Positions 40,766 through 48,291 of a stretch of DNA of 64,000 nucleotides are shown one piece after another (within the stretch, counting starts at the first letter, position 1; each line of letters begins with the position of its first letter). The notes under the pieces are model-generated. The model was not told the origin of the DNA and did no database searches. It saw only the letters and a list, made by a program, of their open reading frames with translations. The stretch is taken from assembly GCF_000165795.1 (NCBI RefSeq), contig NZ_CM001022.1:372001-436000 (forward strand), read 5' to 3'. The stretch comes from Aminomonas paucivorans DSM 12260. GTDB lineage: Bacteria; Synergistota; Synergistia; Synergistales; Synergistaceae. The translations under genes and the position numbers were made by a program.

Positions 40766-42406
40766 TTACTTCTTGGGCTGGAGCATGGTCTCCCCGAAGC
40801 CCACCTTCTTGAGCCACTCCGTGGGGTAGCCCGGAGAGGTCTGCTTGCCGCTGGGTTCGGTGATGTAGCCGTCGTGGTACTTGCCCACCAGGGTCCAGCC
40901 CAGCTTCCACCAGCCCTCCACCACCTTGGTGGCGTGGGCGTTGGAGTAGTCCGTGAGGAACTTGACCGCCTCGGCGGGGTTCTTCTTGAAGAGATCCGCG
41001 GCCTTCTTCTCCGTGGAGGCCTGGTTGCGGAACGCCTCGTCCTCATAGGTCTTCTGGGCGGCGGTGATGTCCTTCATCATGGCGTCCCAACGGAGCATGG
41101 CCCAGTTGTTCACGAACTGGAAGGCCCAGAAGGCGGAGTTGGGGTCGAACTCGGCGCGCTTGCCCTCCGCGAAGGACTTGGGCACGGAGGTGTTGCCGCA
41201 GTAGAAGGGGACGTACACGGTGGTGTCCGGGGCGTCCTCGCCGAACCACAGCACGCCGCCCACGGGATCGGGCAGCCAGGAGCGGGACTGGGACACGAAG
41301 CTGTAGGAGCAGCGGAACATGGAGATGGCTCGCTCCCAGTCCAGCTTCTTGCGGTCTTCGGGCCGCACGCCCCCGGGGGTGGCGAACCGGTTGGGGTTGC
41401 CGAAGGGACCGGCGGCCAGGCCCTGGGTGAGATCGAAGGGCGTGCCCTCCAGGTGGTCTCGGTACAGTGCCTGGACCTCCCGGACGGAGAGCTTCTTCTC
41501 GGGTTTCACGAAGAGGGGCAGCTCGTCCTTGTAGGCGTCCAGCTTCATGGAGGGGACCACCCGAGCCAGCATCCGCCACTCCCGACGCTGGGCGTAGAAG
41601 GGGGAGCCGTAGGGTTCGGGGTTGTAGACCTTATGGAAGACGAACTTCTCTCCGGGCTTCCACCACCCCTGCTCCTGGGCGAAGGTGAAGACGTTGGAGG
41701 AGGCCATGCAGTTGTCCTTGTCCTTGGGGTTCACCTCGGTGATGCGGGAGCGGTTGGCCCCCACGAAGAAGCTGTCGTCGGGAACCCGCACGGCGGCCCA
41801 CACGGCGCCGGGCTTCTTGTCGCCCTGCTTCCACAGGGGGCCGGGGCCGGCGATCTCGAAGAGCCACACCTCGTTCTTGTCCGCCACGGTGAGGGCCTCG
41901 CCGCCGTCGGCGTAGCCGTACTTCTCCGCGATGGCGCCCATGATCTGGATGGCTTCCCGGGCGGTGGAGGCGCGCTGCAGGGCGTAGACCTCCAGCTGTT
42001 CGATCATCATCCAGGCGTTTTCCTCGCAGAGCAGCTCGTCCCGGCCGCTCCAGGTGTACTCGCCGATCATGACCTGTTTCTCGTTCATGAAGGGGTAGCC
42101 CACGTGGAAGTACGTGAGAGTCTTCTTGGCCTGGGGGATCTCCCCCACCTTCTTGAGGGGCAGATTGGGACGGGTGCCGTGGCAGATCTCCTTGTAGACG
42201 GGGGTCATGGCCCCGTCGGGGAAGGACTGTCCCTTGATGACCTGGATGCGGTTGTCGTACCAGCCGTCGCAGGTGTGGCTGGTCATGATGGACCCGTCCG
42301 AGGTGGCCTTCTTGCCGATGGCGGTGACGGTGCAGGCCAGAGCGGATCCGGCGGTGGCCAGGACCAGTAGCGTGACGCACAGAGCCAGGAAACGATTCCG
42401 TTTCAT
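40766..42406 (-). CDS. Secreted C69-family dipeptidase (copy 1)
   Basis: A 546-residue exported peptidase of family C69 (PepD-like, N-terminal nucleophile fold). The signal peptide (MKRNRFLALCVTLLVLATAG) ends in SALA just before Cys25 of ACTVTAIGKKATSDGS. In C69 the nucleophile is an N-terminal cysteine at exactly this place, so signal peptidase cleavage after ALA would uncover the active site. It is not a lipobox, because Leu is not at -3. Further family motifs are SHTCDGWYDNR, YGYADGGEALTVAD and NSRI-like strands. ATG at 42406 follows GAGGAGG. It is a tandem paralog of the next gene. Confidence 0.92.
   Translation of the reverse strand: MKRNRFLALCVTLLVLATAGSALACTVTAIGKKATSDGSIMTSHTCDGWYDNRIQVIKGQSFPDGAMTPVYKEICHGTRPNLPLKKVGEIPQAKKTLTYFHVGYPFMNEKQVMIGEYTWSGRDELLCEENAWMMIEQLEVYALQRASTAREAIQIMGAIAEKYGYADGGEALTVADKNEVWLFEIAGPGPLWKQGDKKPGAVWAAVRVPDDSFFVGANRSRITEVNPKDKDNCMASSNVFTFAQEQGWWKPGEKFVFHKVYNPEPYGSPFYAQRREWRMLARVVPSMKLDAYKDELPLFVKPEKKLSVREVQALYRDHLEGTPFDLTQGLAAGPFGNPNRFATPGGVRPEDRKKLDWERAISMFRCSYSFVSQSRSWLPDPVGGVLWFGEDAPDTTVYVPFYCGNTSVPKSFAEGKRAEFDPNSAFWAFQFVNNWAMLRWDAMMKDITAAQKTYEDEAFRNQASTEKKAADLFKKNPAEAVKFLTDYSNAHATKVVEGWWKLGWTLVGKYHDGYITEPSGKQTSPGYPTEWLKKVGFGETMLQPKK
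40770..40935. repeat. Direct repeat copy A, 3' end of dipeptidase gene 1
   Basis: About 166 bp matching 42559-42724 with three mismatches, including 82 identical bases at the 3' end. The rest of the two genes is far more diverged, so this looks like local gene conversion or strong constraint on the C-terminus. Confidence 0.85.
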
Positions 42407-42502
42407 GAGTGTTCTTCCTCCTCTTCCCTTACCTAGAGGTGCAAAACCGACCTTGTCTACGCGTAAGACCACGGATCCGAGGGGCACCACCTCCCGCATG
42501 TG

Positions 42503-42541
42503 CCCTTCGGATCCGGGAGACGGGCTCCCGGATCCGAAGGG
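42503..42541 (-). terminator. Hairpin downstream of dipeptidase gene 2
   Basis: A 17-bp perfect inverted repeat (CCCTTCGGATCCGGGAG and complement) with a 5-base loop, 14 bases past the stop codon. No T-run follows on the minus strand, so it may stabilise the transcript end rather than stop transcription. Confidence 0.55.
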
Positions 42542-42554
42542 ATAAGCCGACGCG

Positions 42555-44219
42555 TCAGTTCTTGGGCTGGAGCATGGTCTCCCCGAAGCCCACCTTCTTG
42601 AGCCACTCCGTGGGGTAGCCCGGAGAGGTCTGCTTGCCGCCGGGCTCGGTGATGTAGCCGTCGTGGTACTTGCCCACCAGGGTCCAACCCAGCTTCCACC
42701 AGCCCTCCACCACCTTGGTGGCGTTGGCGTTGCTGTAGTCGGTGAGGAGCTTCACCGCCTCCGCGGGGTTCTTCTTGTAGAGATCCGCGGCCTGCTTCTC
42801 GATGGAGGGCTGATTGAGGAATGCGTCGTCCTCGTAGCCCTTCTGAGCGGCCCGGATGTCCTTCATCATGGCGTCCCAGCGCAGATTCGCCCAGTTGGAC
42901 ACGAACTGGAAGGCCCAGAAGGCGGAATCCCGGTCGAACTCCGCCCGCTTGCCCTCGGCGATGCACTTGGGGGTGCTGGTGTTGCCGCAGTAGAAAGGCA
43001 GGTACACGGTGCTGTGAGGGGCGTCCATGCCCACCCAGGCCACGCCGCCCACGGGATCGGGCAGCCAGGAGCGGGATTGGGACACGAAGCTGTAGGAGCA
43101 GCGGAAGATGGAGATGGCCCGCTCCCACTCGGTGTTCTCGTAGCCCTTGGGGGCCAGGGACGCGGGGGTCTTCCACCGGTCCGGGGTGCCGAAGGGATCG
43201 GCGGCGAGGCCCTTGGTCAGGTCGTAGGGGGTGCCCTCGTAGTGGTCCCGCAGGATGGCCATGATGTCCCGGACGGAGAGCTTCTTCTCGGGTTTCACGA
43301 AGAGGGGGTAGTCCGTGTTCCGGGGATCCTGGGCGGGGTCGAACTTCTGGGATGGGGCGAGGGTGGAGTAGACCCTCCACAGCCGCCGCTTCTGGTTGAA
43401 CAGGCGGGGGTAGGGGTTCTCGCCGTAGGCCTTCTTGAAGCTGAAGGTCGTCCCGGGCTTCCACCAGCCCTGATCCTTGGCGAAGTCCGTCAGGTTGGTG
43501 CTGGCCAGGAAGTGGTCCTGATCCGCGGGGTTCACCTCGCCGATCCGGGAGGTGTTGGTGCTCACGGTGACGCTGTCGTCGGGCACCCGCACCGCCACCC
43601 AGTGGGCGCCGGGCTTGCCCGAACCGGGCTTCCACAGGGGGCCGGGGCCCACGATCTCGAAGAGCCAGGCCTCCTGGGTGTCCGCCAGGGTGAGGGCCTC
43701 GCCGTAGTCCCCGTAGCCGTACTGCTCCGCCAGGGCGCCCATGATCTTGATGGCCTCCCGGGCGGTCTTGGCCCGCTGGAGGGCGAAGACCTCAAGCTGC
43801 TCGATGGTGAACCAGCCGGTCTCGTTGACGCACTCCTCCCGGCCGTCTATGGTGGTTTCCCCGATCATGAGCTGGTGCTCGTTCATGAAGGGGTACCCCG
43901 AGTGGAAGTAGGTGTAGGTCTGGGCCACCTGGGGGATCTCCCCCACCTTCTGCAGGGGAGCGGTGGGCTTGGTCTGGTAGCAGAGGTTCTTGTACACCGG
44001 GGCGGTGGAGCCGGCGGGGAAGGTCTTGCCGGGGACCACCACCACGCGCTGGTCATACCAGCCGTCCACGGTGTGGCTGGTCATGACGGACCCGTCGACG
44101 GTGGCCTTTTTGCCCACCAGGATGGAGGTGCAGGCCAGGGCTGCGGACTGGATCGACAGCAGGAGCCCCAGGGTCAGGGCGAGGGACAGAGTCTTCGAGG
44201 TGCGTCGTGATGCATGCAT
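42555..44219 (-). CDS. Secreted C69-family dipeptidase (copy 2)
   Basis: A 554-residue paralog of the preceding peptidase. The signal peptide ends IQSAALA before Cys30 (ACTSILVGKKATVDGS), so maturation should again expose the N-terminal cysteine nucleophile. Matching motifs are SHTVDGWYDQR, YGYGDYGEALTLAD and a shared FRCSYSFVSQSRSWLPDPVGG stretch near the middle. ATG at 44219 follows AGGAGG by about 8 bases. Located between copy 1 and the amidohydrolase gene, on the same strand. Likely role: cleave peptides outside the cytoplasmic membrane. Substrate preference differs perhaps between the copies; this cannot be read from sequence. Confidence 0.92.
   Translation of the reverse strand: MHASRRTSKTLSLALTLGLLLSIQSAALACTSILVGKKATVDGSVMTSHTVDGWYDQRVVVVPGKTFPAGSTAPVYKNLCYQTKPTAPLQKVGEIPQVAQTYTYFHSGYPFMNEHQLMIGETTIDGREECVNETGWFTIEQLEVFALQRAKTAREAIKIMGALAEQYGYGDYGEALTLADTQEAWLFEIVGPGPLWKPGSGKPGAHWVAVRVPDDSVTVSTNTSRIGEVNPADQDHFLASTNLTDFAKDQGWWKPGTTFSFKKAYGENPYPRLFNQKRRLWRVYSTLAPSQKFDPAQDPRNTDYPLFVKPEKKLSVRDIMAILRDHYEGTPYDLTKGLAADPFGTPDRWKTPASLAPKGYENTEWERAISIFRCSYSFVSQSRSWLPDPVGGVAWVGMDAPHSTVYLPFYCGNTSTPKCIAEGKRAEFDRDSAFWAFQFVSNWANLRWDAMMKDIRAAQKGYEDDAFLNQPSIEKQAADLYKKNPAEAVKLLTDYSNANATKVVEGWWKLGWTLVGKYHDGYITEPGGKQTSPGYPTEWLKKVGFGETMLQPKN
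42559..42724. repeat. Direct repeat copy B, 3' end of dipeptidase gene 2
   Basis: Partner of 40770-40935; about 166 bp with three mismatches. Confidence 0.85.
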
Positions 44220-44269
44220 AAGGGTTTCCTCCTCTTCGGCTGTGCTCTCGTCTCATCTCAACACGGCAG

Positions 44270-44301
44270 CTCTCTCCGACGCCTCGGGGCGTCGGAGAGA
44301 G
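44270..44301 (-). terminator. Hairpin downstream of the amidohydrolase gene
   Basis: A 14-bp perfect stem (CTCTCTCCGACGCC and complement) with a 4-base loop lies between the amidohydrolase stop and dipeptidase gene 2. The T-run is lacking. Together with the 170-bp gap it suggests the dipeptidase genes are transcribed separately. Confidence 0.55.
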
Positions 44302-44390
44302 GGGGACAAGGACAACGCAGGTTGCCTCCAAGAATGCGGTTCGCCGATGTTTGCGGCGTCACCTCCCCGGTGTCGTCTTGTCCGCTTCGA

Positions 44391-45563
44391 TCAGTCGAAG
44401 GCCACCCGATCCGCCGGAGCCTTCGACGGGTCCTGCAGGAACGCCCCGGTGCCCCGGGCCACCACGTCCTTGTAGCGGGGCACCCCCTGGATCGTTACGC
44501 CCTGGGCGGGGTCGTTCTGGGAGTAGATGTCCAGCACCGTCAGCAGGGTGGAGATGTGCCGCCCCACCCGCACGTCGATGGGCCAGCCGTTTTCGTCGAT
44601 GGGGGCGTAGAGCAGCTTGTGGGCCCCCGCCGCCATGACGAAGGGATCCTTGCCCGTCATGAGCAGGTGTTCGTCCGTCACCCCCCGGACTCGGTCCAGG
44701 AAGGGTTCCGGGGACTCGAAGAGCACGGACATGGCGTCGGTGTGGTCCCCGATCTCCCGGTGGGAGAGACCGTGCAGCCCCGCGGGGGAGAACTCCATGG
44801 CGATGGGAACCGGCAGTTCCTGGGCGCTCAGGGTCATGGAGGCCATGGCCGCCACCGCCTGGGCCTTCTCGTGGGCCACGATGGTGTTGATGACGGGGTA
44901 CTCCAGTTCCGCTTCGTGGAAGTCCACCGCCAGGCCCACCTTCTCCTTGCGGATCAGCTCGGAGAGGGCGTAGGTGGTGCGCTCCACCAGCAGGCCGTCG
45001 GGCTTGCCGGGCCAGCAGCGGTTCAGATTACGCACGTCCATGTAGGCCAGCATCTGTCCGCTGGGGTAGTGGACGTATACCTCCGGGTCGGGCCAGGAGT
45101 CCAGGGGGTTGGCGTTCCGGTCCCCCATGCGGTAGACCTGTTCCCCCCAGGGAGTGGGAACCCGGTAGAAGAGGGGATAGGCCTCCCCGGGGCGGGTCAC
45201 CGTGGAAGCGCTCCGGTTGGCCCGGATGACCACGAAGAGCTTGCCCTGGGTGGGCACCGCCGTCTCCACCAGCATCTGGGCGGTGAGGTTGGCGCTGGGC
45301 TCCTCCGGGTGGGTGCCCCCGATGACCAGGGCCGCCCCGCCGGGCTTGCCGCTGTCCAGCACGTAGACGTTGCAGTCGTTGATCGTGTCCTTGATGCCGG
45401 GGAAGTAATCCCCCAGCTTGACCACCTTGGTGACCCCCGGGCCCAGGACCGTGGGCTCCCGGAAGGTGCGGTGCTGGCGGAACTCCAGCCCCGCGAAGGT
45501 CGCCAGGACCAGGGCTGCGGCGACGGAGAGGATCTTGACGAGGTTCAGTCGGCGTTCGTTCAT
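44391..45563 (-). CDS. Membrane-anchored succinylglutamate desuccinylase/aspartoacylase-like amidohydrolase
   Basis: A 390-residue protein of the M14-type AstE/AspA superfamily. One N-terminal membrane segment (about 10-28) suggests it faces outward as an anchored enzyme. The zinc-binding pair is in GGTHPEEPSAN (H85 and E88), with a second motif VDFHEAELEYP (H215, E216) later. Related enzymes cleave the acyl group from N-acyl amino acids or trim C-terminal residues. Located nine bases downstream of a 54-residue membrane protein gene and the permease gene, it probably acts on the substrate of that transporter. Actual substrate unknown. Confidence 0.85.
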   Translation of the reverse strand: MNERRLNLVKILSVAAALVLATFAGLEFRQHRTFREPTVLGPGVTKVVKLGDYFPGIKDTINDCNVYVLDSGKPGGAALVIGGTHPEEPSANLTAQMLVETAVPTQGKLFVVIRANRSASTVTRPGEAYPLFYRVPTPWGEQVYRMGDRNANPLDSWPDPEVYVHYPSGQMLAYMDVRNLNRCWPGKPDGLLVERTTYALSELIRKEKVGLAVDFHEAELEYPVINTIVAHEKAQAVAAMASMTLSAQELPVPIAMEFSPAGLHGLSHREIGDHTDAMSVLFESPEPFLDRVRGVTDEHLLMTGKDPFVMAAGAHKLLYAPIDENGWPIDVRVGRHISTLLTVLDIYSQNDPAQGVTIQGVPRYKDVVARGTGAFLQDPSKAPADRVAFD

Positions 45564-45573
45564 GGAGAGCCTC

Positions 45574-45738
45574 CTACTTCACCCGGAGGATCCGGAGGAC
45601 GAAGGGAATCAGGATCACCGAGCAGAGAACCGCCTCCTGGGGGTCCCGGGTTTTCCAGAGATTCCGGCCGAGGATGAAGGCGAAGAACGCCGTCATCCCG
45701 TAGTAGAGCACGCTGATGACGCTGTCGAGCACGGGCAT
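45574..45738 (-). CDS. 54-residue membrane protein next to the permease
   Basis: A short frame with ATG at 45738 and TAG at 45574-45576, fitting exactly between the permease stop (4 bases away) and the amidohydrolase start (10 bases away). The product begins MPVLDSVISVLYYGMTAFF, has a charged middle (GRNLWKTRDPQEA) and a second hydrophobic stretch (VLCSVILIPFVLRIL) ending RVK. Two membrane segments with this spacing suggest a small accessory subunit of the permease. I do not recognise a family. The tight spacing and AGGAGG-type site support it as a real gene. Confidence 0.72.
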   Translation of the reverse strand: MPVLDSVISVLYYGMTAFFAFILGRNLWKTRDPQEAVLCSVILIPFVLRILRVK

Positions 45739-45742
45739 GGGT

Positions 45743-47032
45743 CTAGCCTCCCACCAGGAACGCCAGGTTCTTGCTGAACACCAGGAAGAGGGTGGCCAGC
45801 AGCGAGATCAGGGCGGCGGGCACCAGGCAGGCCTTGAGGAAGTCGCCGTAGTACCGTCCCTTGTAGTCCAGTTCCATCACCACCGCCCGACCCACCACCG
45901 CGGTGGGGGGGAGGCAGTCTCCCAGGGGCCACATCACCGCCATGGCGGAGAGGGCGATCACCGGGTCCATGCCCTTCATGTTGAAGAGCATGATGAGGGG
46001 CACCCCCAGCAGGGGAGCCGCGGCGTACTGCACCGCCCCCTCGGAGATCGGCAGGATCAGGAAGAGGGTGGCGAAGAGCACCCCCAGGGGCAGGGTGACC
46101 ACCCCCAGGGAGATGAGCCCCCGGCTGCCGCTTGCGGCCATCACCTGGATGAGGACCCCCACCACCACCATGATGCCCACCAGGGGCATGAGGGAGCGGG
46201 TGGTGGTGCAGGCGATGTCGAACAGGGGAAGGCGCACGGGGCTCACCAGGAGCACCGCCGCCGCGGAGAGCAGGAAGATCAGGGGCAGTCCCAGGATGGG
46301 CATCCGGAAGGGGAAGAGGCGTCCTGCCACCACCAGGGCGAAGAGCACCCCGAAGGGCAGCAGCACCCGTCCCCAGGACATGTCCTTCGGGGGCTCCGGC
46401 AGGGTCGCCAGGGCGGATTCCAGGTCGATGGGCTCTCCCTTCCCCGCCAGGAGGAACATGGAGAGGAGCGCTCCGGTCACGGAGAGCACCAGGAGAGGCA
46501 GCATGAAGCCCACGTAGGGCATGTTGGCCCCCGCGGCGGCCATCATGGCCCACAGGTTGATGGGGGGCGCGGCGGCGCTCATGGCGGCGCAGAGGAAGAC
46601 GATGGCGGCGGCCCGGGTGTGGGGGACCCCCATGGTGAGGAGCACCGATCCCACCAGGGTGCCCACGGTGAGCACCGTGGCGGCTCCGGACCCGGTGAGG
46701 GCCCCCGGGACCAGCATCACCAGGGTGAGCAGCAGCAGACAGACGGAGCGGCGGGCGTGGAAGGTTCGCACGATCCAACGGACGATGAACGCGATGCCCC
46801 CCGCCTCCTTCAGGAGGTTCATGAAGAAGGTGGCGGTGAGGAAGATGAGACACACGTCGAAGTAGGTGAAGGCTCCCTCCACGAGGTGCCGCACCGGCAG
46901 GCCGTGGAAGTGGGCGACCGCTCCCGCCACAGCCCCGGCGAGCATGGAGAGCTCCGTGTTGAGGCGCAGGAACTTGGCGACCCCGAAGGCCGCCACGATG
47001 ACGGCCAAGACGAACCCGGCATGGATGAACAT
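45743..47032 (-). CDS. DctM-like / ion-transporter superfamily permease
   Basis: A 429-residue polytopic protein, about 12 membrane segments, resembling TRAP large subunits and other C4-dicarboxylate or citrate-type permeases. Motifs are GALTGSGAATVLTVGTLVG, AAPPINLWAMMAAAGANMPY (paired re-entrant loop pattern) and WPLGDCLPPTAVVGRA in the second half. No normal DctP-type binding protein or DctQ small subunit is present; instead a DUF6305 periplasmic protein lies upstream and a 54-residue membrane protein downstream, so these may replace them. Substrate unknown, perhaps a product of the adjacent amidohydrolase or peptidases. Confidence 0.85.
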   Translation of the reverse strand: MFIHAGFVLAVIVAAFGVAKFLRLNTELSMLAGAVAGAVAHFHGLPVRHLVEGAFTYFDVCLIFLTATFFMNLLKEAGGIAFIVRWIVRTFHARRSVCLLLLTLVMLVPGALTGSGAATVLTVGTLVGSVLLTMGVPHTRAAAIVFLCAAMSAAAPPINLWAMMAAAGANMPYVGFMLPLLVLSVTGALLSMFLLAGKGEPIDLESALATLPEPPKDMSWGRVLLPFGVLFALVVAGRLFPFRMPILGLPLIFLLSAAAVLLVSPVRLPLFDIACTTTRSLMPLVGIMVVVGVLIQVMAASGSRGLISLGVVTLPLGVLFATLFLILPISEGAVQYAAAPLLGVPLIMLFNMKGMDPVIALSAMAVMWPLGDCLPPTAVVGRAVVMELDYKGRYYGDFLKACLVPAALISLLATLFLVFSKNLAFLVGG

Positions 47033-47099
47033 GGCGAACTCCCTTTCAGAAGAGGATCACAGGTCGGAAGGCTTGCGGGCCTTCCTCGAAGGTACGAAA

Positions 47100-47124
47100 C
47101 GGGGGATCCTCTCGGATCCCCCCG
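47100..47124 (-). terminator. Partial terminator between DUF6305 gene and permease gene
   Basis: A 9-10-bp stem (GGGGGATCC / GGATCCCCC) with a TCTC loop, nine bases after the DUF6305 stop; on the minus strand GTTTCG follows. A second weaker hairpin (GGAAGGC / GCCTTCC) lies 30 bases further on. This could lower expression of the membrane genes relative to the soluble periplasmic protein. Confidence 0.55.
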
Positions 47125-47133
47125 CTGAAAAGG

Positions 47134-47703
47134 CTACTTCGCCAGTTTCTTCATGCCCGCCCCGATGCCCAGGGCATCGGAGACCTTGAGGATGGGCTTG
47201 CCGTTGGCGGCGGCGTACTTGGTGAAGTAGCCGTCCTTGTCGCTGTCGTTCACCACCAGGATCAGACCGGCGTCGGGCAGGACCGCGTCGATGGAGGTCT
47301 GGTCGCTCTTGTCCACCCGGCGGGACATGCCCTCCACGTGGGCGGCCACCACCAGCAAGCCCTGCTTCTTGGCCTCGGCGATGAGTTCCTTCACCCGCTT
47401 GACCTCCGTGTCCACGTTGGTGCCTGCGGCGCCCATGCCTTTCATGCTGGTGCCGGTGGTGACGATGAGGGTCTTGTAGCCCTTGCCCTTCAGGTCCGCG
47501 GCGGCGAGTTTGTTGTTGTGTTCCGCCGCGAGCTTGGCCTGGACGCAGGACATCTTCACCATCACCGCGCCGGGGCTCTGGCCGCAGGTGGTGACGATGA
47601 TGGGCTGTCCCACCGGGGGCAGGGGCTTGTCGGCGGCGAAGGCCGAGGGGGCGAGGGCCAGGACGGCGGCGGTCAGGAGCAGCAGTGCCAGGTGCTTGCG
47701 CAT
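47134..47703 (-). CDS. DUF6305 family periplasmic protein
   Basis: A 189-residue exported protein: signal peptide MRKHLALLLLTAAVLALAPSAFA, then a compact alpha/beta domain starting PVGQPIIVTTCGQSPGAVMV, with LIVTTGTSMKGMGAAG, LLVVAAHVEGMSRR, SIDAVLPDAGLILVVND and GKPILKV. The regular strand-loop pattern suggests a Rossmann-like fold. The family (DUF6305) has no known function. It is first in a minus-strand operon with the permease, which makes a role as periplasmic ligand-binding subunit reasonable; I infer this only from location and order. Good SD (GAGGAGG) and promoter upstream. Confidence 0.85.
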   Translation of the reverse strand: MRKHLALLLLTAAVLALAPSAFAADKPLPPVGQPIIVTTCGQSPGAVMVKMSCVQAKLAAEHNNKLAAADLKGKGYKTLIVTTGTSMKGMGAAGTNVDTEVKRVKELIAEAKKQGLLVVAAHVEGMSRRVDKSDQTSIDAVLPDAGLILVVNDSDKDGYFTKYAAANGKPILKVSDALGIGAGMKKLAK

Positions 47704-47742
47704 GGTGTTTCCTCCTCAAAGTAAAGGATTCGCTTCACGAAC

Positions 47743-47771
47743 ACTCTACCGAGGGGGGAGGAGCGGGGCAA
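47743..47771 (-). promoter_or_regulatory. Promoter of the DUF6305-permease operon
   Basis: On the minus strand TTGCCC, a 17-base spacer, then TAGAGT, about 40 bases before the start codon. Confidence 0.5.
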
Positions 47772-47811
47772 TCGTTCTTCTCATTTCTCTAACCGTTTCC
47801 TTTCGGGGGCG

Positions 47812-48291
47812 TTACCTCCCCCGTTCTCTCCGGGGCGGAAGGAACGAAGGGTCCCGCAGGCGGGCACGTCGTTCCGGCAGGTCGGGCAGGCAGGACGCCA
47901 CCAGGTCCCAGAACTCTCGGCGGTGGTTTCGGTGCACCAGATGGGCCAGCTCGTGGACCGCCACGTACTCCACCAGGTCCGGGGCCACCCGGGCCAGGGA
48001 GGAGGAGAAGCTCAGGTCCCCGTGGATCCCGCAGGACCCCCAACGGGACCGGAGGGGCTTCACGGAGACGGAACGGGGGCGCACCCCCATGCGGTGGGTC
48101 CAGAGGGGGAGGATGCGGCGCAGGAGCACCCAGAGCCGGTCGCCGTACCAGCCCTCGAAGACGGGGTCCGCCTGGGGAAGCAGGTCCTCCCGCAGGGAGA
48201 AGCCCCGTCGGTCCAGGAAGAGGGGGAGGGGTTGCCGGTCCAGCCGGAGGGGGTGGAGGCGTCCCAGGAAGGGGCGGGGCTCCAGGGTCAC
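47812..48291 (-). CDS. YgjP-type zinc metalloprotease-like protein
   Basis: A 159-residue protein of the YgjP/DUF45 family, related to SprT-like and WLM metallopeptidases. The zinc motif HELAHLVHRNHRREFWDLV is clear (HExxH plus a downstream His), preceded by the family's SRWGSCGIHGDLSFSSSLA. The GTG start at 48291 overlaps the SfsA-fusion stop (GTGA). This is shorter than typical YgjP (about 230 residues), lacking part of the N-terminal domain; longer open frame upstream exists but runs into the SfsA gene. Likely soluble; the target protein is unknown. Confidence 0.8.
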   Translation of the reverse strand: MTLEPRPFLGRLHPLRLDRQPLPLFLDRRGFSLREDLLPQADPVFEGWYGDRLWVLLRRILPLWTHRMGVRPRSVSVKPLRSRWGSCGIHGDLSFSSSLARVAPDLVEYVAVHELAHLVHRNHRREFWDLVASCLPDLPERRARLRDPSFLPPRRERGR

